Source: Flavobacteriales bacterium UBA1937
Lineage (GTDB): Bacteria; Bacteroidota; Bacteroidia; Flavobacteriales; Weeksellaceae
Direction of reading: 5' to 3'
DNA length: 42,156 nucleotides
Assembly (NCBI GenBank): GCA_002337005.1
Contig: DDFD01000040.1
Coordinates: 1 to 42,156, forward strand
Position numbers and translations under genes: made by a program. The notes below the pieces were generated by a model. That model was not told the DNA's origin, did not search any database, and was given only the letters and a program-made list of their open reading frames with translations. This document shows positions 38,953 to 42,156 of the stretch, in pieces. Each line of letters begins with the position of its first letter. Position 1 is the stretch's first letter.

Positions 38953-39828
38953 TTATCTCATTTGCACCTCCCTTTTGAATATATTATATGGTTGAAGACC
39001 TTCTTTACTTACTACAATCTGCCCAACCTGAGTACATGAAAATCTTATAAAACCGTTTCCTAGACCGAAGTTTCCTTCATTAGTTAAAAAATATAAAATT
39101 CTAGTAAATGGATATTTCATATTTCTGATTGTTTCTATATTCGGTTCATACGAAATACCTTTGTTGTCTATCACTGATAAAATTTTCATCTTTTCTCGAA
39201 GAATAGCCGCTTCTTTAGAATAAGGGTTAGAAATAGTATTAAACCCTATAACCCCTATATTACTTGGATATTTATCAATTTGATTTATGATTTGTTTATT
39301 GCCTTTAATTACAGAAAATTTAATATCTTGGGGTTTTAAATTAAATTTTTGAGCAACAAAACTGAAATTACCAGTATTTGCACCATCAAAAATAATTTTT
39401 CTATTACTTGAAAGAAGCTCTCTTTTTATCTCATCTAAAGTTATAGAATTTTTAGAAGAATTTTTAGAAACAACAAATACTATGGCATCTCCAGCAAATC
39501 TAGCTGGCTCAAAAGGCAAATCTACTTTAGACGTGTAAAATTCTTTCTCATTATTCGTAAGCTCTCTAGACATAATAATTACCCTAGCCTTATTATTCAA
39601 TAAATCATTAAATGCTTCATCTTCCTTAGCAAAATTTACATTAATTTTACTATTGGGATAAAAAGCCATATACCTTTCAGCTAAAGCTTCGGTAACATTT
39701 TGAAATGATTTATCTACTACTACTGTTATTTCCCCATTAGCAGGTGTATTGTCTTTATCTTTAGAACAATTAATTAATAATAGAGAAAACAATAAAATAG
39801 AATATTTAAAAATAATATTATTCTTCAT
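38953..39828 (-). CDS. PstS-like substrate-binding lipoprotein
   Basis: This 291-residue lipoprotein (lipobox LINC near residues 18-21) has the fold pattern of PstS phosphate-binding proteins: EITVVVDKSFQNVTEALAERY near 34-54, ARVIIMSRELTNNEKEF near 80-97, IVFVVSKNS, IIFDGANTGNF near 148-158 and NIGVIGFNTISNP near 194-206. No pst transporter genes are near. Bacteroidetes often encode such a protein beside TonB and ExbD genes, where a phosphate role is unproven. Its start overlaps the small membrane protein gene by 11 bases, so they are co-translated. Confidence 0.85.
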   Translation of the reverse strand: MKNNIIFKYSILLFSLLLINCSKDKDNTPANGEITVVVDKSFQNVTEALAERYMAFYPNSKINVNFAKEDEAFNDLLNNKARVIIMSRELTNNEKEFYTSKVDLPFEPARFAGDAIVFVVSKNSSKNSITLDEIKRELLSSNRKIIFDGANTGNFSFVAQKFNLKPQDIKFSVIKGNKQIINQIDKYPSNIGVIGFNTISNPYSKEAAILREKMKILSVIDNKGISYEPNIETIRNMKYPFTRILYFLTNEGNFGLGNGFIRFSCTQVGQIVVSKEGLQPYNIFKREVQMR

Positions 39829-40009
39829 CTTTCCTTCTTAAAAAAACAATCGCCCTTACTACTCTAAAAATACCATAGGCAATAAGTACCCCCCCAAGAA
39901 CAATAGGAATGACTCCATCTAACTTTACTACAAAGAATTTTTTTGTAATAACAAATATTCCTAAAAAAATGTAGAAAACACCTATTAAAATTGATATTAT
40001 ATTGTACAT
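39818..40009 (-). CDS. Small two-helix membrane protein
   Basis: This 63-residue protein has two predicted membrane helices (about 3-22 and 31-53) and a charged tail (RRKDEE). Start at the ATG at 40009. It overlaps the PstS-like gene by 11 bases and follows tonB after a terminator, so it is probably expressed with the lipoprotein. I do not recognise the family. Confidence 0.65.
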   Translation of the reverse strand: MYNIISILIGVFYIFLGIFVITKKFFVVKLDGVIPIVLGGVLIAYGIFRVVRAIVFLRRKDEE

Positions 40010-40023
40010 AATAATTTTTTATA

Positions 40024-40050
40024 TAAAAAAGAGAAGCTTTTGCTTCTCTT
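40024..40050 (-). terminator. Terminator after tonB
   Basis: AAGAGAAGC (40029-40037) and GCTTCTCTT (40042-40050) form a 9-bp stem with a TTTT loop. On the minus strand it is followed by a U-run. It ends the exbD-exbD-tonB transcript. Confidence 0.88.
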
Positions 40051-40072
40051 ATAATTTATTAAAACAGTAGGT

Positions 40073-40909
40073 TTATTCAAAATTCATCGTGATAGGCATC
40101 TTATATCTTTGTCTTACCGGCTGATCATTAATCTTAGCAGGTTTCCACTTAGTCTTAACGCTTTTCACTGTTCTGGTAGCTTCTTGATTAAAATCAGAAT
40201 TACCTCCTTGAACTTTGATATCTGTAATAGAACCATCTCTTTCTACAATAAATGTCACTGTAGCTTTTATAGTTCCTTCACCTCCTTCCATTGCACTAGT
40301 ATCAAAATTTTCAGAAAACTTAGATCTAAATGCAGATAGACCTCCTCCTGGAAATTCAGCATCCTGATCTACAGATTCATAAACTTCAGTTGTACTAGGA
40401 GCTTTAGATTCTACAGCTGCTGCTTTTGGCGGTGCTTGTACTGGAGGTGGAACGTGTGCTGTTTGTTTCACACCTTCTTGGTTTATAAGTCCAGTTGTAG
40501 TTTTTAACTGTTCTGAAATTGGAGGTGGTGGAGTTTCCACTTTTGGCGCTTTCACCGGTTCAGGAACAACGTTTTGAATAATCTCAATTTTTTCCTCCTG
40601 TTTTGGTGGCGGTGGTGGTGGAGCCTCTTCTTTTTCTTTAATCTCTTCCTTAGGTTTATCTTCTTCTGGAAGAATTTCCATAAGGTCTGCTTTAACCTCT
40701 GTTTTATCTTTTGCAGTTAATTGTTTAATTTTCATAACTACAATAGGACTAATAGCTGCTATGCAGAAAAGAGCTGTTCCTATAATTAAAGATCTTGTTA
40801 AGATTCTTCTATAACTAGTTCTTAAATCATAAGCACCATATTTTTTATTTCTATGTTCAAATACAATCTCGTCTAACGTTGGATTGTAACTTAAATGATC
40901 ATTTTCCAT
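40073..40909 (-). CDS. tonB: Energy transducer TonB
   Basis: TonB passes proton-motive energy from ExbB/ExbD to outer-membrane receptors. The 278-residue protein has a short cytoplasmic N-terminus with the Bacteroidetes motif IVFEHRNKKYGAYDLR. One membrane helix follows (about 35-58), then a Pro/Glu/Lys-rich periplasmic spacer including a PPPPPP run near 97-105. A C-terminal TonB domain (about 200-278) has VTFIVERDGSITDIKVQGG and TVKSVKTKWKPAKINDQPVRQR. The ATG at 40909 is the start; the frame can extend to a TTG at 40918, which is less likely. It follows two exbD genes on the same strand. Confidence 0.93.
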   Translation of the reverse strand: MENDHLSYNPTLDEIVFEHRNKKYGAYDLRTSYRRILTRSLIIGTALFCIAAISPIVVMKIKQLTAKDKTEVKADLMEILPEEDKPKEEIKEKEEAPPPPPPKQEEKIEIIQNVVPEPVKAPKVETPPPPISEQLKTTTGLINQEGVKQTAHVPPPVQAPPKAAAVESKAPSTTEVYESVDQDAEFPGGGLSAFRSKFSENFDTSAMEGGEGTIKATVTFIVERDGSITDIKVQGGNSDFNQEATRTVKSVKTKWKPAKINDQPVRQRYKMPITMNFE

Positions 40910-40934
40910 AATATTCAAAAAATATTTGAATTAA

Positions 40935-41501
40935 TTATTGAGCTGGTACAGCAGGCTTAGCTACTCCAACTTTCTTTTCGTAAATAACTTTCTCCCAAGG
41001 CTTTATTTCTGTAACCCCATATTGTTGAGAATTAGTAATCGTCATCTGATCTAAAATATCTACGAAATTTTTATATACCGCATCATCAGTAGGCTTAATA
41101 ATTACTGTAAATTTAGTAACATCTTTGGCTCTACGTTTTGCTTGCTCGATTACTTTTGTAATCCCTTCTTTATCATAAGTAGTTTCTTGTAGGGTATTTT
41201 CATTAAGCCCTGCTTGATCTGTCTGATGATAAAAAATTCTATTATCCTTCCCAATAATCAAAGAAATTGAATTTGTTAAATCAATTTCAGTTCTTTGAGG
41301 GGGTGGTGCGTCTTTTTTTGGTTTAGCTGGTAATCCAAGATCCATTACATTAGGTTTACTAAAAGTAGTAGTAAACATAAAGAACATTAGCATCAAAAAA
41401 TTAAGATCCACCATTGGGGTCATATCAACCCTAGTACTCTGCTTTTTGGAACGGACCTTGCCCCCCTTTTCGCTCTTATCCTGTACTTGTACTTCTGCCA
41501 T
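40935..41501 (-). CDS. exbD: Biopolymer transport protein ExbD (second copy)
   Basis: ExbD works with ExbB as the proton-driven motor for TonB. The 188-residue protein has a basic cytoplasmic N-terminus, then the conserved TPMVDLNFLMLMFFMFTTTF membrane helix (28-47) with the essential Asp32. A periplasmic domain follows (about 70-175, with SLIIGKDNRIFYH and VIIKPTDDAVYKNFVDILDQM). It starts eight bases after the first exbD, and tonB follows 25 bases on. Two different ExbD paralogues in tandem are the usual Bacteroidetes arrangement. Confidence 0.93.
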   Translation of the reverse strand: MAEVQVQDKSEKGGKVRSKKQSTRVDMTPMVDLNFLMLMFFMFTTTFSKPNVMDLGLPAKPKKDAPPPQRTEIDLTNSISLIIGKDNRIFYHQTDQAGLNENTLQETTYDKEGITKVIEQAKRRAKDVTKFTVIIKPTDDAVYKNFVDILDQMTITNSQQYGVTEIKPWEKVIYEKKVGVAKPAVPAQ

Positions 41502-41509
41502 TTTTTCTA

Positions 41510-42109
41510 CTATTTATTAGTTTCTTGGGTAGTAATTAACCAAAACTTATAAAATTCTATATCTCTCAACCCTTCAAATAAGTTTTTTACTTTAGGGTAA
41601 TTAGTTGCTCCATCACCTTTGATAGCCAATTTGTACTGTGGATTAATCTCAAGACTGGCACTTACCCAATCTATTAATTGTTTATTGGTACTATCTAGTG
41701 GAACACCTTTCGTAATCACGTTCTTTCTTTGATCTTCAGGCAATTTAAGAAAGCCTTTTAGCTGATTCATTGGAACTCCGATTGCTGGAGTTTTGACAAA
41801 AGCTATTTTATCTTCATTAGAAAATTGAACACCATATTTAGCTCCCATTTTGTCTAACAGCTCTGATCTCTCTTTTGAATTTTCAACAGCTGCGAAATAA
41901 AACTTACCATCCTTAGTAATATTAATTGTCATTAAATTAGCGTCAGGAAGTAATTTTTCTGAAACAGAAGAAGGTGGTTTAATTTGCTCTACATCAGGCT
42001 TTTTAAACTGAGTAGTCATAATAAAGAATGTAAGAAGCAAGAAAGTAACATCACACATCGCTGTCATGTCTGTTACGACACCGTGTCTTTTTGGTTTGAC
42101 TCTCGCCAT
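41510..42109 (-). CDS. exbD: Biopolymer transport protein ExbD (first copy)
   Basis: This 199-residue ExbD paralogue starts MARVKPKRHGVVTDMTAMCD and has one membrane helix (about 17-38) with the essential Asp20 in MCDVTFLLLTFF. The periplasmic domain (about 50-190) is rather divergent, with NLMTINITKDGKFYFAAVENS and LAIKGDGATNYPKVKNLFEGL. It differs clearly from the second copy, so this is not a recent duplication. It is transcribed towards exbD2 and tonB. An ExbB-like gene is expected just upstream, beyond the right edge of the window. Confidence 0.92.
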   Translation of the reverse strand: MARVKPKRHGVVTDMTAMCDVTFLLLTFFIMTTQFKKPDVEQIKPPSSVSEKLLPDANLMTINITKDGKFYFAAVENSKERSELLDKMGAKYGVQFSNEDKIAFVKTPAIGVPMNQLKGFLKLPEDQRKNVITKGVPLDSTNKQLIDWVSASLEINPQYKLAIKGDGATNYPKVKNLFEGLRDIEFYKFWLITTQETNK

Positions 42110-42128
42110 TATTATTATTTTTATTAAA

Positions 42129-42156
42129 TTAAACTTCTAGAACTTGCACTTTATTT
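42129..42156 (-). CDS. Possible 3' end of an upstream gene (exbB expected)
   Basis: On the minus strand the last bases read NKVQVLEV then TAA (stop at 42129-42131), 19 bases before the first exbD. In Bacteroidetes a MotA/TolQ/ExbB-family gene usually sits here. Only eight full codons are visible, so identity rests on position alone. Confidence 0.3.

Overview
The window looks like a Flavobacteriia chromosome, probably of the Chryseobacterium/Cloacibacterium (Weeksellaceae) type. The evidence is low GC content, A-rich leaders in place of Shine-Dalgarno sites, promoters matching the Bacteroidetes form TTTG-N19-21-TAnnTTTG, a type IX secretion (T9SS) sorting-domain protein, BshB1 of bacillithiol synthesis, a fused malic enzyme/phosphotransacetylase, and a TonB-ExbD-ExbD cluster. 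The genus is inferred, not shown.

Positions 1-17150 are ordinary chromosome centred on sugar and lipid metabolism. On the minus strand lie a glucoamylase-like enzyme that runs off the left edge, a SIS-domain sugar-phosphate enzyme and a secreted GH3 beta-glucosidase. On the plus strand follow an acyl-CoA synthetase, an alpha/beta hydrolase and a DinB-like protein. A minus-strand group then holds malic enzyme, a BadF-type sugar kinase and a small conserved protein. Next come GtrA and PlsC, and an operon of an MFS sugar transporter, a ROK glucokinase and a DUF3810 protein.

Positions 17314-29266 form an integrative element of about 12 kb inserted in the 3' end of a tRNA-Met(CAT) gene. Its limits are a 13-bp direct repeat, GTAGCGAAGACGG. 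Just inside both ends are tandem 11-bp repeats (consensus TTTACCATACA) that look like integrase arm sites. The plus-strand half carries a tyrosine recombinase, an unknown protein, an excisionase-like HTH protein and a DUF3987 primase/helicase-like ATPase. The minus-strand half is one tight operon: XRE regulator; N6-adenine methylase with an N-terminal nuclease-like domain; specificity subunit HsdS; a large ABC-ATPase/TOPRIM (OLD-like) protein ending in a DUF5655 domain; and a four-helix membrane protein. No HsdR is present. This operon is the best candidate for an undescribed defence system. Near the right end a 154-bp nested palindrome precedes a lipoprotein gene.

Positions 29330-42156 return to core chromosome. 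They hold a TlpA-like thioredoxin, a small Pro/Gly-rich membrane protein, a T9SS-exported protein, ClpX, a HIT protein, GreA (with a terminator-like hairpin in its leader), a Rieske-like lipoprotein, D-aminoacyl-tRNA deacylase, tRNA-His, BshB1, a TPR protein, a PstS-like lipoprotein, a small membrane protein, TonB and two ExbD proteins. A few codons of what may be the preceding gene lie at the right edge.
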